Positions 10,498 to 19,323 of a stretch of 41,910 bases of DNA are shown here, one piece after another. The DNA is taken from contig NZ_JAHZUY010000032.1 in the NCBI RefSeq assembly GCF_019458025.1, positions 1 to 41,910 of the forward strand. Direction: 5' to 3'. Each line of letters starts with the position of its first letter. The stretch's first letter is position 1. A program made the translations under genes and the position numbers. The DNA comes from Caldovatus aquaticus. Its GTDB lineage: Bacteria; Pseudomonadota; Alphaproteobacteria; Acetobacterales; Acetobacteraceae. The notes under the pieces are model-generated. The model made no database searches. It had not been told where the DNA came from and saw nothing but the letters and a program-made list of their open reading frames with translations.

Positions 10498-11703
10498 ATG
10501 GAACTCCGCTTCACCGAGGAAGAGCGCGCCTTCCGCCAGGAGGTGCGCGACTTCATCGACCGCAACCTCCCCGCCGCGACGCGCGAGCGCATGGAATCGG
10601 GCCGCACGCCGACCAAGGAGATGGTCGTGCAGTGGCAGCGCACGCTCAACGCCAAGGGCTGGGCGGTGCCGCACTGGCCCGTCGAGTGGGGCGGCACCGG
10701 CTGGTCGCCGATCAAGCGCTTCATCCTGCAGGAGGAGATCCAGCAGACCCCGGCGCCGCTGCCGCTCGCCTTCAACGTCAGCATGTGCGGCCCGGTGATC
10801 ATCGCCTTCGGCACCGAGGCGCAGAAGAAGCGCTTCCTGCCGCGCATGGCGAACCTCGACGACTGGTGGTGCCAGGGCTTCTCCGAGCCCGGCGCCGGCT
10901 CCGACCTCGCCAGCCTCAAGACGCGCGCGGTGCGCCAGGGCGACCACTACGTCGTCAACGGCCAGAAGACCTGGACCACGCTCGCGCAATACGCCGACTG
11001 GATCTTCCTCCTCGTCCGCACCGACCCGAACGCGGCGAAGCCGCAGGAGGGCATCTCCTTCCTGCTGGTGGACATGAAGTCGCCGGGCATCACCGTGCGC
11101 CCGATCATCACCATAGATGGCGCGCACGAGGTGAACGAGGTGTTCTTCGACGACGTGAAGGTGCCGGTCGAGAACCTGGTCGGCACCGAGAACCGCGGCT
11201 GGGACTGCGCCAAATTCCTGCTCTCCAACGAGCGCACCGGCCAGGCGCGCGTCGGCGCCTCGAAGGAGCGCATCCGGCGGCTGAAGCTGATCGCGAGCCA
11301 GGCGCCGGGCGGCGGGAGGCCGATCATCGAGGATCCGCGCTTCCGCGAACGGCTCACCGAGGTCGAGGTCCAGCTCAAGGCGCTCGAGATCACGACGCTG
11401 CGCGTGCTCGCGACCGAGCAGAAGAACCTCGGGCAGCGCAAGCCCAACCCGGCCTCCTCGATCCTCAAGATCCGCGGCACGGAGCTGCAGCAGGCGATCA
11501 GCGAGCTCTACGTCCTCGCCGCCGGCCCGTACGGCCTCGCCGGCGCGCACCCCGACTCCGACCGCCGCAACGAGCCCGAGCTGGTCCCGGAGTGGGCCGC
11601 GCTCGCGCAGCCGGTGTACTTCAACTGGCGCAAGCAGAGCATCTACGGCGGATCGAACGAGATCCAGAAGAACATCATGGCCAAGGCCTTCCTGGGGCTC
11701 TGA
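10498..11703 (+). CDS. pimC: Acyl-CoA dehydrogenase, pimeloyl-CoA dehydrogenase large subunit-like
   Basis: The 401-aa flavoprotein starts [20 protein letters not shown], the classic acyl-CoA dehydrogenase N terminus, and carries the FAD/substrate motifs [20 protein letters not shown] and [21 protein letters not shown] and the C-terminal [16 protein letters not shown] segment. It is the larger member of a tandem pair, the arrangement seen for PimC/PimD, where two homologous subunits form one dehydrogenase acting on pimeloyl-CoA and related dicarboxylyl-CoAs. GAGGAG precedes the ATG. Paired dehydrogenases of this type also act on steroid side chains in actinobacteria, so the chain type is inference from the whole cluster, not from the active site. 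Confidence 0.85.
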   Translation: MELRFTEEERAFRQEVRDFIDRNLPAATRERMESGRTPTKEMVVQWQRTLNAKGWAVPHWPVEWGGTGWSPIKRFILQEEIQQTPAPLPLAFNVSMCGPVIIAFGTEAQKKRFLPRMANLDDWWCQGFSEPGAGSDLASLKTRAVRQGDHYVVNGQKTWTTLAQYADWIFLLVRTDPNAAKPQEGISFLLVDMKSPGITVRPIITIDGAHEVNEVFFDDVKVPVENLVGTENRGWDCAKFLLSNERTGQARVGASKERIRRLKLIASQAPGGGRPIIEDPRFRERLTEVEVQLKALEITTLRVLATEQKNLGQRKPNPASSILKIRGTELQQAISELYVLAAGPYGLAGAHPDSDRRNEPELVPEWAALAQPVYFNWRKQSIYGGSNEIQKNIMAKAFLGL

Positions 11704-11708
11704 CGCAG

Positions 11709-12866
11709 ATGGATTTCGACCTCACCGAGGAGCAGCGGCTCCTCCAGGACAGCGTCGCGCGGCTGCTCGGCGACCGCTACCGGTTCGAGCAGCGCAATGC
11801 GTACATGGCCACGCCGGAGGGCTGGTCGCGCGAGATGTGGGCGGCCTACGCCGAGCTCGGCCTGCTCGCGCTGCCCTTCGCGGAGGCGGAGGGCGGCCAC
11901 GGCGGCGGCGCCGAGGAGACGATGATCGTCGCCGAGCAGATGGGCCGGGCGCTGACGCTCGAGCCCTGGCTGCCGACCGTCGTGCTCGGCGGCGGCTTCC
12001 TGCGCCACGGCGCCCCGGCGGAGCTGCGCGGCGCGCTGGTGCCGCGGATCGCGGCGGGCGAGATGCTGCTCGCCTTCGCGCACACCGAGGCGCAGTCGCG
12101 CTACGACCTGCACGACGTGGCGACGACCGCGCGGCGCGACGGCGCGGGCTGGGTGCTGGACGGGCGCAAGATGGTCGTGCTGCACGGCGATTCCGCGCAC
12201 CGCCTGGTGGTCACGGCGCGCACCGCCGGCGGCCGGCGCGACCGGAAGGGCATCGGCGTGTTCCTGGTGGACGCCGCGGCGCCGGGCGTCTCGCGCCGCG
12301 GCTTCACGGCGGTGGACGGGCACCGGGCGGCAGAGGTGACGCTCGAGCGCGTGCGCGTCGGGCCGGAGGCGGTGCTCGGCGACCCGGAGGACGGGCTGCC
12401 GCTGGTGGACCGCGTGGTGGACGAGGCGATCGCCGCGCTCGCCGCCGAGGCGGTCGGGGCGATGGAGGCGGTGCACCAGCTCACCGTCGAATACCTCAAG
12501 ACGCGCCGCCAGTTCGGCCGCCCGATCGGCTCGTTCCAGGCGCTGCAGCACCGCGCCGCGGAGATGATGGTGGCGCTCGAGGAGGCGCGCAGCATGGCCA
12601 TGCTCGGCGCCATGATGGCCGAGGAGGAGGACGCGGCGGAGCGCCGCCGGCAGATGCACGCGGTGAAGCTGCAGATCGGCCGCTCGGCGAAGTTCGTCGG
12701 GCAGCAGGCGATCCAGCTCCATGGCGGCATCGCGATGACGATGGAGTACGCCGCCGGCCACTACTTCAAGCGGCTGACGGCGATCGACACGACGTTCGGC
12801 GACGCCGAGCACCACCTGAACGCGCTCGCCGAACAGGGCGGCCTGACCGGCGCGGCGGCGGCCTGA
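11709..12866 (+). CDS. pimD: Acyl-CoA dehydrogenase, pimeloyl-CoA dehydrogenase small subunit-like
   Basis: The 385-aa protein begins 5 bp after the preceding stop. It has the acyl-CoA dehydrogenase fold: [20 protein letters not shown] at the N terminus, [20 protein letters not shown] at the FAD-contacting helices and [20 protein letters not shown] near the end. The middle beta-domain is more divergent than in the upstream gene ([19 protein letters not shown] replaces the usual E-P-x-A-G-S-D motif). Loss of canonical motifs in one partner is typical for obligate heteromeric dehydrogenases. Together with the upstream gene it should introduce the C2-C3 double bond. Confidence 0.85.
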   Translation: MDFDLTEEQRLLQDSVARLLGDRYRFEQRNAYMATPEGWSREMWAAYAELGLLALPFAEAEGGHGGGAEETMIVAEQMGRALTLEPWLPTVVLGGGFLRHGAPAELRGALVPRIAAGEMLLAFAHTEAQSRYDLHDVATTARRDGAGWVLDGRKMVVLHGDSAHRLVVTARTAGGRRDRKGIGVFLVDAAAPGVSRRGFTAVDGHRAAEVTLERVRVGPEAVLGDPEDGLPLVDRVVDEAIAALAAEAVGAMEAVHQLTVEYLKTRRQFGRPIGSFQALQHRAAEMMVALEEARSMAMLGAMMAEEEDAAERRRQMHAVKLQIGRSAKFVGQQAIQLHGGIAMTMEYAAGHYFKRLTAIDTTFGDAEHHLNALAEQGGLTGAAAA

Positions 12867-12873
12867 GGCGCGG

Positions 12874-12895
12874 GGGGCGGGCGCGCGCCCGCCCC
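12874..12895. terminator. GC palindrome between convergent genes
   Basis: A perfect 22-base palindrome, GGGGCGGGCGC/GCGCCCGCCCC, occupies most of the 34 bp between the pimD-like and korB stop codons. As RNA it would fold from either strand. There is no T-tract, so terminator function is inferred from position. Confidence 0.5.
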
Positions 12896-12900
12896 GCGGC

Positions 12901-13956
12901 TCAGCGCAGCGCGGCGTTGATGCGCGCGAGCGCCGCCGAGCCGGGGCAGAGCTCCGCGTCGCCGAGGCGGTTCAGCGGCACCTCCACCGTGCCCAGCTTG
13001 GCGTGCAGGTCGGTCGGGTCGGGATCCACGTAGAGCAGGCCGGTGACGATCTCGCCCGCCGCCTTGCGCTCCTGCAGGTAGTTCATCGCCGCCACCCGGT
13101 CGGTCGGGTCGTAGTCCGGCGCGATCTTGCGCAGCCGCAGCACCGATCCGTCGTGCTGCGTCACCTCGATCACCGAGCCCGGTTCGTACTCCGCCGTGAT
13201 CGGCTGGCGGCCGAGGATGACGTCGAGCCGGTTCACCGCCTCGTTGTGCTCGCGCACGAAGTCGTAGCTCTTGGTCGAGCCCTCGTGGTTGTTGAAGGCG
13301 ACGCAGGGGCTGATGCAGTCGATGAACGCCGCCCCCCGGTGCAGCAGCGCCGCCTTGATGAGGGGGACGAGCTGCGCCTTGTCGCCGGAGAAGCCGCGCG
13401 CGACGAAGGTGGCGCCGAGCTGCATGGCGAGCGCCACCAGGTCGATCGCCTCGTCGGTGTTGACCGCGCCCTTCTTCGCCTTCGAGCCCTTGTCGGAGGT
13501 CGCCGAGAACTGCCCTTTGGTCAGCCCGTACACGCCGTTGTTCTCGACGATGTAGGTCATGTTCACGCCGCGGCGCATGATGTGCGCGAACTGGCCGAGC
13601 CCGATCGAGGCCGAATCGCCGTCGCCCGAGATGCCGAGGTAGATCAGGTCGCGGTTGGCGAGGTTCGCCCCCGTCAGCACCGAGGGCATGCGCCCGTGCA
13701 CGGAGTTGAAGCCGTGGCTCGCGCCGAGGAAGTAGTCCGGCGTCTTGGAGGAGCAGCCGATGCCGGAGAGCTTCGCCACCCGGTGCGGCTCGATCGAGAG
13801 CTCCCAGCAGGCCTGGATGATCGCGGCGCTGATCGAATCGTGCCCGCAGCCGGCGCAGAGCGTGCTGATCGCCCCCTCGTAGTCGCGCCGCGTGTAGCCG
13901 AGCGCGTTCTTCGGCAGCGTCGGGTGGTGCAGCCTGGGCTTGGGCAGATAGCTCAT
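12901..13956 (-). CDS. korB: 2-oxoacid:ferredoxin oxidoreductase subunit beta
   Basis: The 351-aa subunit binds thiamine diphosphate and a 4Fe-4S cluster. Visible are CAGCGHDSI (Cys34, Cys37), GIGCSSKTPDY (Cys68), the ThDP/Mg motif GISGDGDSASIG near 108-119 followed by VENNGVYGLTKGQFSAT, and a distal Cys in ISPCVAFNNHEGSTKSY. The YGLTKGQ[FS]S[AP]T motif is characteristic of KorB-like (2-oxoglutarate) enzymes. With KorA it decarboxylates a 2-oxoacid to the acyl-CoA and reduces ferredoxin. Its ATG overlaps the korA stop by 4 bp (ATGA), implying translational coupling. Last gene of a three-gene operon. Confidence 0.92.
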   Translation of the reverse strand: MSYLPKPRLHHPTLPKNALGYTRRDYEGAISTLCAGCGHDSISAAIIQACWELSIEPHRVAKLSGIGCSSKTPDYFLGASHGFNSVHGRMPSVLTGANLANRDLIYLGISGDGDSASIGLGQFAHIMRRGVNMTYIVENNGVYGLTKGQFSATSDKGSKAKKGAVNTDEAIDLVALAMQLGATFVARGFSGDKAQLVPLIKAALLHRGAAFIDCISPCVAFNNHEGSTKSYDFVREHNEAVNRLDVILGRQPITAEYEPGSVIEVTQHDGSVLRLRKIAPDYDPTDRVAAMNYLQERKAAGEIVTGLLYVDPDPTDLHAKLGTVEVPLNRLGDAELCPGSAALARINAALR

Positions 13957-15791
13957 GGCACGGCCTTGCGCAGCGGCACGACGTTCAGCGCCGACGCCTT
14001 GTCGGCGATCGCCGCGCGGATGAAGCGCGCGGTGATCGGCGTGCCGTCGTAGTGGAGGATGGGGACCAGGCGGGCGGGATCCACGCAGCCCTCGATCGTC
14101 AGCAGCGTGCGGAGCTGCGCGTCGCGGTTCTGCTCGACCACGAAGACGCGGTCGTGGCGGGCGATGAAGTCCATCACCTCGTCATGGAAGGGGAAGGCGC
14201 GCACCCGGAGCGCGTCGAGGTGGACGCCGTCCCGCTCCAGCGCCGCGAGCGCCTCGCGCATCGGCGCGCTGGTCGAGCCGTAGTAGATCACCCCGTCGCG
14301 CGTCGGCTGCGCCGCGCGGCGCTCGACCGGGCGGGGGACGTAGGCCTTCGCCGTCTCGAACTTGCGCAGCAGGCGCTGCATGTTGTCCACGTAGGCGGGA
14401 CCGTGCTCGGTGTAGCGGGCGAAGCGGTCGCGCGAGGTGCCGCGGGTGAAGAACGAGCCCTTGCTCGGGTGCGTGCCCGGATAGGTGCGGTAGGGGATGC
14501 CGTCGCCGTCCACGTCGAGGTAGCGGCCGAAGGTCCTGCCGGCCTCGAGCTCTTCGGCGGTCATCACCTTGCCGCGGTCCATGCGGCGCGCGTCGTCCCA
14601 GCGGAAGGGCTCGCACAGCCAGTCGTTCATGCCGATGTCGAGGTCGAGCATGACGAATACCGGCGTCTGGAAGCGGTCCGCCAGGTCGAAGGCGTCCGCG
14701 CCCATGGCGAAGCACTCGTGCGGGTCCTCGGGGAAGAGGAGGATGTGCTTGGTGTCGCCGTGGCTGGCGTAGGCGCAGGCGAGGACGTCGGCCTGCTGCG
14801 TGCGCGTCGGCATCCCCGTCGAGGGACCGGCGCGCTGCACGTCGAAGATCACCGCCGGGATCTCGGCGAAGTAGGCGAGGCCCACGAACTCCTGCATCAG
14901 CGAGATGCCGGGTCCGGAGGTCGCGGTGAAGGCGCGCGCGCCGTTCCACGCCGCGCCGACCACGACGCCGATCGCGGCCAGCTCGTCCTCCGCCTGCACG
15001 ATCGCGTAGCGCTTCCTTCCCGTCTCGGGATCGTGGCGCAGGCGCCGGCAGTACCTCTCGAACGCCTCGGCGAGCGAGGTGGAGGGCGTGATCGGGTACC
15101 AGGCGCAGACCGTGGCGCCGCCGTAAAGCGCGCCGAGCGCCGCGGCCGTGTTGCCGTCCACGAAGATGCGCTCGCCCACCGCGTCGAGGCGGCTCAGCCT
15201 GAGCCCGATCGGGCATTCCAGGTTCTTGAGGGCCCAGTCGCGGCCCATGTGGAAGGCGTCTCGGTTCGGCTGCGCCAGCCGCTCCTTGCCCTTGAACTGC
15301 TCGCCGAGCAGGGCCTCCACCACCGCAGGCTCGATCTGCAGCAGCGCGGAGAGCGCGCCGACGTACATTATGTTCTTCATCAGCTGCCGCTGGCGCGCGT
15401 CCGTGTAGGCCGCGTTGCACATCTCGGTCAGCGGCACGCCGATGACGTTGACGTCGTCGCGGAACTTCGACTTCGGCAGCGGCTTGGTGGAATCGTAGAG
15501 CAGGTAGCCGCCCGGCTCGATCTCGGCGACGTCGCGGTCCCAGGTCTGCGGGTTCATCGCCACCATCAGGTCCACGCCGCCGCGCCGCCCGAGATGCCCC
15601 TCCCCGCTCACCCGCACCTCGAACCAGGTCGGCAGGCCCTGGATGTTGGAGGGGAAGATGTTGCGCGAGGCGATCGGGATGCCCATGCGCAGGATGGACT
15701 TCGCGAACAGCGTGTTGGCGCTGGCCGAGCCGGATCCGTTGACGTTGGCGAACTTGACGACGAAGTCGTTGGTCGCGGTCAGAGCGCGCAT
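13953..15791 (-). CDS. korA: 2-oxoacid:ferredoxin oxidoreductase subunit alpha (gamma-alpha fusion)
   Basis: The 612-aa protein fuses an N-terminal gamma domain (about 1-190; FVVKFANVNGSGSASANTLF, HLGRRGGVDLMVAMNPQTW) to the alpha pyrimidine-binding domain beginning at IFVDGNTAAALGALYGG. The alpha motif YPITPSTSLAE, the following EDELAAIGVVVGAAWNGARA and TSGPGISLMQEF, and a C-terminal transketolase-C-like domain (about 500-600) are all present. It forms KorAB, here probably for 2-oxoglutarate or branched 2-oxoacids. The start overlaps the upstream flavoprotein stop by 13 bp, so the three genes form one tightly coupled operon. Confidence 0.92.
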   Translation of the reverse strand: MRALTATNDFVVKFANVNGSGSASANTLFAKSILRMGIPIASRNIFPSNIQGLPTWFEVRVSGEGHLGRRGGVDLMVAMNPQTWDRDVAEIEPGGYLLYDSTKPLPKSKFRDDVNVIGVPLTEMCNAAYTDARQRQLMKNIMYVGALSALLQIEPAVVEALLGEQFKGKERLAQPNRDAFHMGRDWALKNLECPIGLRLSRLDAVGERIFVDGNTAAALGALYGGATVCAWYPITPSTSLAEAFERYCRRLRHDPETGRKRYAIVQAEDELAAIGVVVGAAWNGARAFTATSGPGISLMQEFVGLAYFAEIPAVIFDVQRAGPSTGMPTRTQQADVLACAYASHGDTKHILLFPEDPHECFAMGADAFDLADRFQTPVFVMLDLDIGMNDWLCEPFRWDDARRMDRGKVMTAEELEAGRTFGRYLDVDGDGIPYRTYPGTHPSKGSFFTRGTSRDRFARYTEHGPAYVDNMQRLLRKFETAKAYVPRPVERRAAQPTRDGVIYYGSTSAPMREALAALERDGVHLDALRVRAFPFHDEVMDFIARHDRVFVVEQNRDAQLRTLLTIEGCVDPARLVPILHYDGTPITARFIRAAIADKASALNVVPLRKAVP

Positions 15792-17575
15792 GCGTGCTGC
15801 CTCGCCTTGGGCCTAGCGGTCTCGAGGAAGAACTTCTGCATGTCCCACGCCCCCGTCGGGCAGCGCTCGGCGCACATGCCGCAGTGCAGGCAGACGTCCT
15901 CGTCCTTGACCATGACCCTGCCCGTCTTGAGCCCGTCGGCGACGTAGAGCGGCTGGTCCGGGTTGATCGCCGGCGCCTTGAGCCGCCGGCGCAGCTCCTC
16001 CTCCTCGCCGTTCTCGGTGAAGTTGAGGCAGTCCACCGGGCAGATGTCCACGCAGGCGTCGCACTCGATGCAGAGCGAGGCGGTGAACACCGTCTGCACG
16101 TCGCAGTTGAGGCAGCGCTGCGCCTCCTTGTACGCCAGCTCCCGGTCGTAGCCGAGCTCCACCTCCGCCGTAATGTCGCGCAGCGACTGCGACAGGTCGC
16201 GGTGCGGCACCTTGTAGCGCAGGTCGAGCGAAACGTCGTTGTCGTACGACCACTCGTGGATGCCCATCTTCGTGCTGGTCATCCGCACCTCGGGCGGCGG
16301 GCGGGCGCGCACGTCCTCGCCGCGGCAGAAGAGGTCGATCGAGACGGCGGCCTCGTGCCCGTGCGCCACCGCCCAGATGATGTTCTTCGGCCCGAAGGCG
16401 GCGTCGCCGCCGAAGAAGACGTTGGGGAGCGTGGACTGCAGCGTCACCGGGTCGAGCCGCGGCAGGCCCCAGCGGTCGAACTCCAGCCCGAGGTCGCGCT
16501 CGATCCAGGGGAAGGCGTTCTCCTGGCCGATCGCGACCAGGATGTCGTCGCACTCCATCGCCACGTCCGGCTCGCCGGTCGGCACCAGGCTGCGGCGGCC
16601 CTTCGCGTCGTACTCGGCCCGGACCTTCTCGAACACGATGCCCGTCAGGCGCCCGCCCTCGTGCAGCACCTCCTTCGGCACCAGCCAGTTGAGGATCGGG
16701 ATGCCCTCGCGCAGCGCGTCCTCCTTCTCCCACGGCGAGGCCTTCATCTCCTCGAAGCCGGAGCGGACGACGACCTTCACGTCCTCGCCCCCGAGGCGGC
16801 GCGCCGAGCGGCAGCAGTCCATCGCCGTGTTGCCGCCGCCGAGGACGATCACGCGCCGGCCGATGCTCCGCGTGTGGCCGAAGGAGACGCTGGCGAGCCA
16901 GTCTATGCCGATGTGGATGTTCGCCGCCGCCTCCTTGCGGCCCGGCACGTCGAGGTCGCGCCCGCGCGGCGCGCCGGTGCCGACGAAGACCGCGTCGTAG
17001 CCCTCCGCCAGCACCGCCTTCAGGCTCTCGACGCGGCGGTTCATGTGCAGCACCACGCCGCCGCGCCCGGTGATGTAGCCGCACTCCTCGTCGATGATCT
17101 CCTCCGGCAGGCGGAAGCGCGGGATCTGGGTGCGGATGAAGCCGCCGGGCTTCGCCTGGTCGTCGAAGACGTGGATCTCGTAGCCGAGCGGGGCGAGGTC
17201 GCGCGCCACCGTCAGCGAGGCCGGCCCGGCGCCGATGCAGGCGATGCGCTTGCCGTTCTTCTCCTTCGGGATCGGCGGCAGGAGCGCCGCGATGTCCTCC
17301 TTGTTGTCGGCGGCGACGCGCTTGAGGCGGCAGATCGCCACCGGCTCGTGCTCGACGCGGCCGCGCCGGCAGGCAGGCTCGCAGGGACGGTCGCAGGTGC
17401 GGCCGAGGATCCCCGGGAACACGTTGGAGCGCCAGTTGATCATGTAGGCGTCGGTGTAGCGCCCCGCCGCGATCAGCCGGATGTACTCCGGCACCGGCGT
17501 GTGCGCCGGACACGCCCACTGGCAGTCCACGACCTTGTGGAAGTAGTCCGGATTCCGGATGTCGGTCGGCTTCAA
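15779..17575 (-). CDS. GltD-like FAD/NAD(P) oxidoreductase fused to ferredoxin domains, TTG start
   Basis: The 598-aa protein has three parts. Residues 1-95 are a GltD-type iron-sulfur domain (Cys18, Cys22, Cys61, Cys65, Cys69). Residues about 100-440 form the two-dinucleotide-binding flavoprotein core (CIGAGPASLTVARDL; VIVLGGGNTAMDCCRSARR; LPNVFFGGDAAFGP). The C terminus holds 4Fe-4S ferredoxin motifs: CLNCDVQ, then CIECDACVDICPVDC and CLHCGMCAERCP. No ATG precedes the conserved KPTDIRNPDYFHKV; TTG 17575 has GGAGGGAG 5 bases upstream. Stop overlaps korA by 13 bp. It likely moves electrons between KorAB-reduced ferredoxin and NAD(P)(H). The direction is unknown. Confidence 0.88.
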   Translation of the reverse strand: MKPTDIRNPDYFHKVVDCQWACPAHTPVPEYIRLIAAGRYTDAYMINWRSNVFPGILGRTCDRPCEPACRRGRVEHEPVAICRLKRVAADNKEDIAALLPPIPKEKNGKRIACIGAGPASLTVARDLAPLGYEIHVFDDQAKPGGFIRTQIPRFRLPEEIIDEECGYITGRGGVVLHMNRRVESLKAVLAEGYDAVFVGTGAPRGRDLDVPGRKEAAANIHIGIDWLASVSFGHTRSIGRRVIVLGGGNTAMDCCRSARRLGGEDVKVVVRSGFEEMKASPWEKEDALREGIPILNWLVPKEVLHEGGRLTGIVFEKVRAEYDAKGRRSLVPTGEPDVAMECDDILVAIGQENAFPWIERDLGLEFDRWGLPRLDPVTLQSTLPNVFFGGDAAFGPKNIIWAVAHGHEAAVSIDLFCRGEDVRARPPPEVRMTSTKMGIHEWSYDNDVSLDLRYKVPHRDLSQSLRDITAEVELGYDRELAYKEAQRCLNCDVQTVFTASLCIECDACVDICPVDCLNFTENGEEEELRRRLKAPAINPDQPLYVADGLKTGRVMVKDEDVCLHCGMCAERCPTGAWDMQKFFLETARPKARQHACAL

Positions 17576-18631
17576 GCGACTCCCTCCGCGATCGGCAGCG
17601 GGACGGATCCAGCCCCGGCGGTTGTGCTCAGCGTTCCTGCAGGCGGCAGCCGGTGCGGACCGTGCCGGAGCGGATCCGCGCATCGCAAACCGGCATGCCA
17701 CACCCGGCCATCGCCGCCCGCGGCGGTGCCGCTGCGCGCCCGGCGCCTTCGCCTGGGCTGGAACGGAATTCCATGGGCTTTCCCTGCCTGTCCGCGACCC
17801 GGCACTCTGCCCCAAGGGCGCCCCCTCCGCAACCGGCCCACCCCGCCGCCTCTTCGCACGTGCAACATGGCGCATCGCCGTCCGGCGCCCCGCGGTCGCG
17901 TCGCCACGCCCCTCCGGCACGGCGTGGCGCGGCCGCCGCGGCGATGCACGCCGCGGGCCGAGCCTCGGCGACCTGCCTCTGGAGAGCCGCGGCCCCGCCC
18001 GGGACGCGCGCGGGAGCGCCGACGCTGCCGCCGCAACGCGCGCGACGTCGGATCGCTCCGCCGCGCCGCGCATTCCGGCGATGGTCATGACGCTCCTGCG
18101 GTCCGCATGGTCTTCGCCCGCGCGGTCACCATCCCGTGCGTCCGCGCGCCGAGCGCGCCCGCGGGCCAGGTCGCGCGCGGGCGTGCGATCGCAGGCCACG
18201 CCCGCGCCGGAGGCGGCGCCCGGCCGGCCCGCAGGTGCCGCGCCACCGGGCCGGGTCTGCCGCCGACGGGGCCGCACCCGTGAGCGATGCCGCGCATGCG
18301 CCCGCGCCTCCCGCGGCGGCGGGGCCGGCATCGGCCCGTGACAGGGCCGCGTCGCGCCGATAGCGTCCCTTGCCGGAGCGACGGCCGGGGGCCCGAGGCG
18401 CTCGCCGCCCGCGCGGAGCGAGGGCCGGGACGGACGGACGTGCTCCCGCACGCCCATGCGTCCTGGCCGAGGGGGAATTCATGATCGCACGACGCCGTGC
18501 GCCCGGCGCAGGGGTGGCGACCGGTTGCGCGAGCGCCGCCGCCCGCCGCCGCAGCGCGCGCCCCGGCCGGCCGTGACGGGAAGCCCCGCCGGCGGCGGAA
18601 GCGCACCGCGCAGGAGGAGAGCAGCAGCGCC
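17576..18631. other. 1.06 kb gene-free divergent interval
   Basis: This stretch separates the Kor operon (minus) from the RraA-like gene (plus). Many long frames exist on both strands, but all are Arg/Ala/Pro/Gly-rich with no recognisable motif. The minus frame continuing upstream of the flavoprotein has no conserved sequence before the TTG at 17575. A 31-codon frame at 18481-18576 starts behind GAGGGGGAATTC and could be a leader, but support is weak. Promoters for both flanking genes should lie here; I cannot pinpoint them. Confidence 0.5.
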
Positions 18632-19309
18632 ATGATCCCCGGCTTCCGTATCCGCGCCGCCGTCGCGCAGCGCGTCCCGCCCAAGCTCTGCGCCCGCGCC
18701 GCGCGGCTGCCGGCCGCGAACATCGGCGACGTCGCGAACCGCATGCAGACCATGCGCGGCGGCTTCCGCGCCTTCGGCGGCCGGCGCGCGGTCGCCGGCC
18801 CCGCCTTCACCGTGCGCGTGCGCGCCGGCGACAATCTCCTGCTGCATCGCGCCCTCGATCTCGCCGCGCCGGGCGACGTGATCGTCTGCGACGGCGCCGG
18901 CGAGCTCGGCATCGCCCTGGCCGGCGAGCTGATGCTGGGCCACGCCGCGCGGCGCGGCATCGCCGCGGTGGTCATCGACGGCGCGGTGCGCGACGTCGCC
19001 GCGCTGGCCGCGCTCGATCTCGGCATCTGGGCGCGCGGCGCGACCCCGGCCGGCCCCTACAAGGACGGGCCGGGCGAGATCGGCTACCCGATCGCCTGCG
19101 GCGGCCTGGTCGTCATGCCCGGCGATCTCGTCGCCGCCGACGAGGACGGCGTGGTCGTCATCCCGCGCGAGGACGCCGAGGCCGTGATCGCCGCCGCCGA
19201 GGCGCACAACGCCAGGGAAATCAAGGCCCAGGCCGCCATCGAGGCCGGCACCTGGGACCGCGCCTGGGTGGAGCAGACTCTCGCCGCCAGGAATTGCCCG
19301 GTCCGCTGA
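18632..19309 (+). CDS. RraA/HMG-aldolase family protein (copy 1)
   Basis: The 225-aa protein has the RraA-like fold signature: GDVIVCDGAGELGIALAGEL (81-100) followed by GHAARRGIAAVVIDGAVRD with Arg120 and Asp121, the substrate/metal pair of 4-hydroxy-4-methyl-2-oxoglutarate aldolases, and VMPGDLVAADEDGVVVIP. Members cleave 4-carboxy-4-hydroxy-2-oxoacids and often decarboxylate oxaloacetate; the RNase E regulator RraA is a specialised branch. ATG 18632 is preceded by GGAGGAG; the frame extends further upstream but without conserved residues. It is followed 14 bp later by a serine hydrolase, probably co-transcribed. Confidence 0.85.
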   Translation: MIPGFRIRAAVAQRVPPKLCARAARLPAANIGDVANRMQTMRGGFRAFGGRRAVAGPAFTVRVRAGDNLLLHRALDLAAPGDVIVCDGAGELGIALAGELMLGHAARRGIAAVVIDGAVRDVAALAALDLGIWARGATPAGPYKDGPGEIGYPIACGGLVVMPGDLVAADEDGVVVIPREDAEAVIAAAEAHNAREIKAQAAIEAGTWDRAWVEQTLAARNCPVR

Positions 19310-19323
19310 GGGAGCAGACGGCG

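Noticed and set aside
15779-18457. Extended N terminus of the Kor flavoprotein to an ATG at 18457
   Set aside because: The extra ~294 residues are low-complexity Arg/Ala/Pro, and a strong ribosome site precedes TTG 17575.
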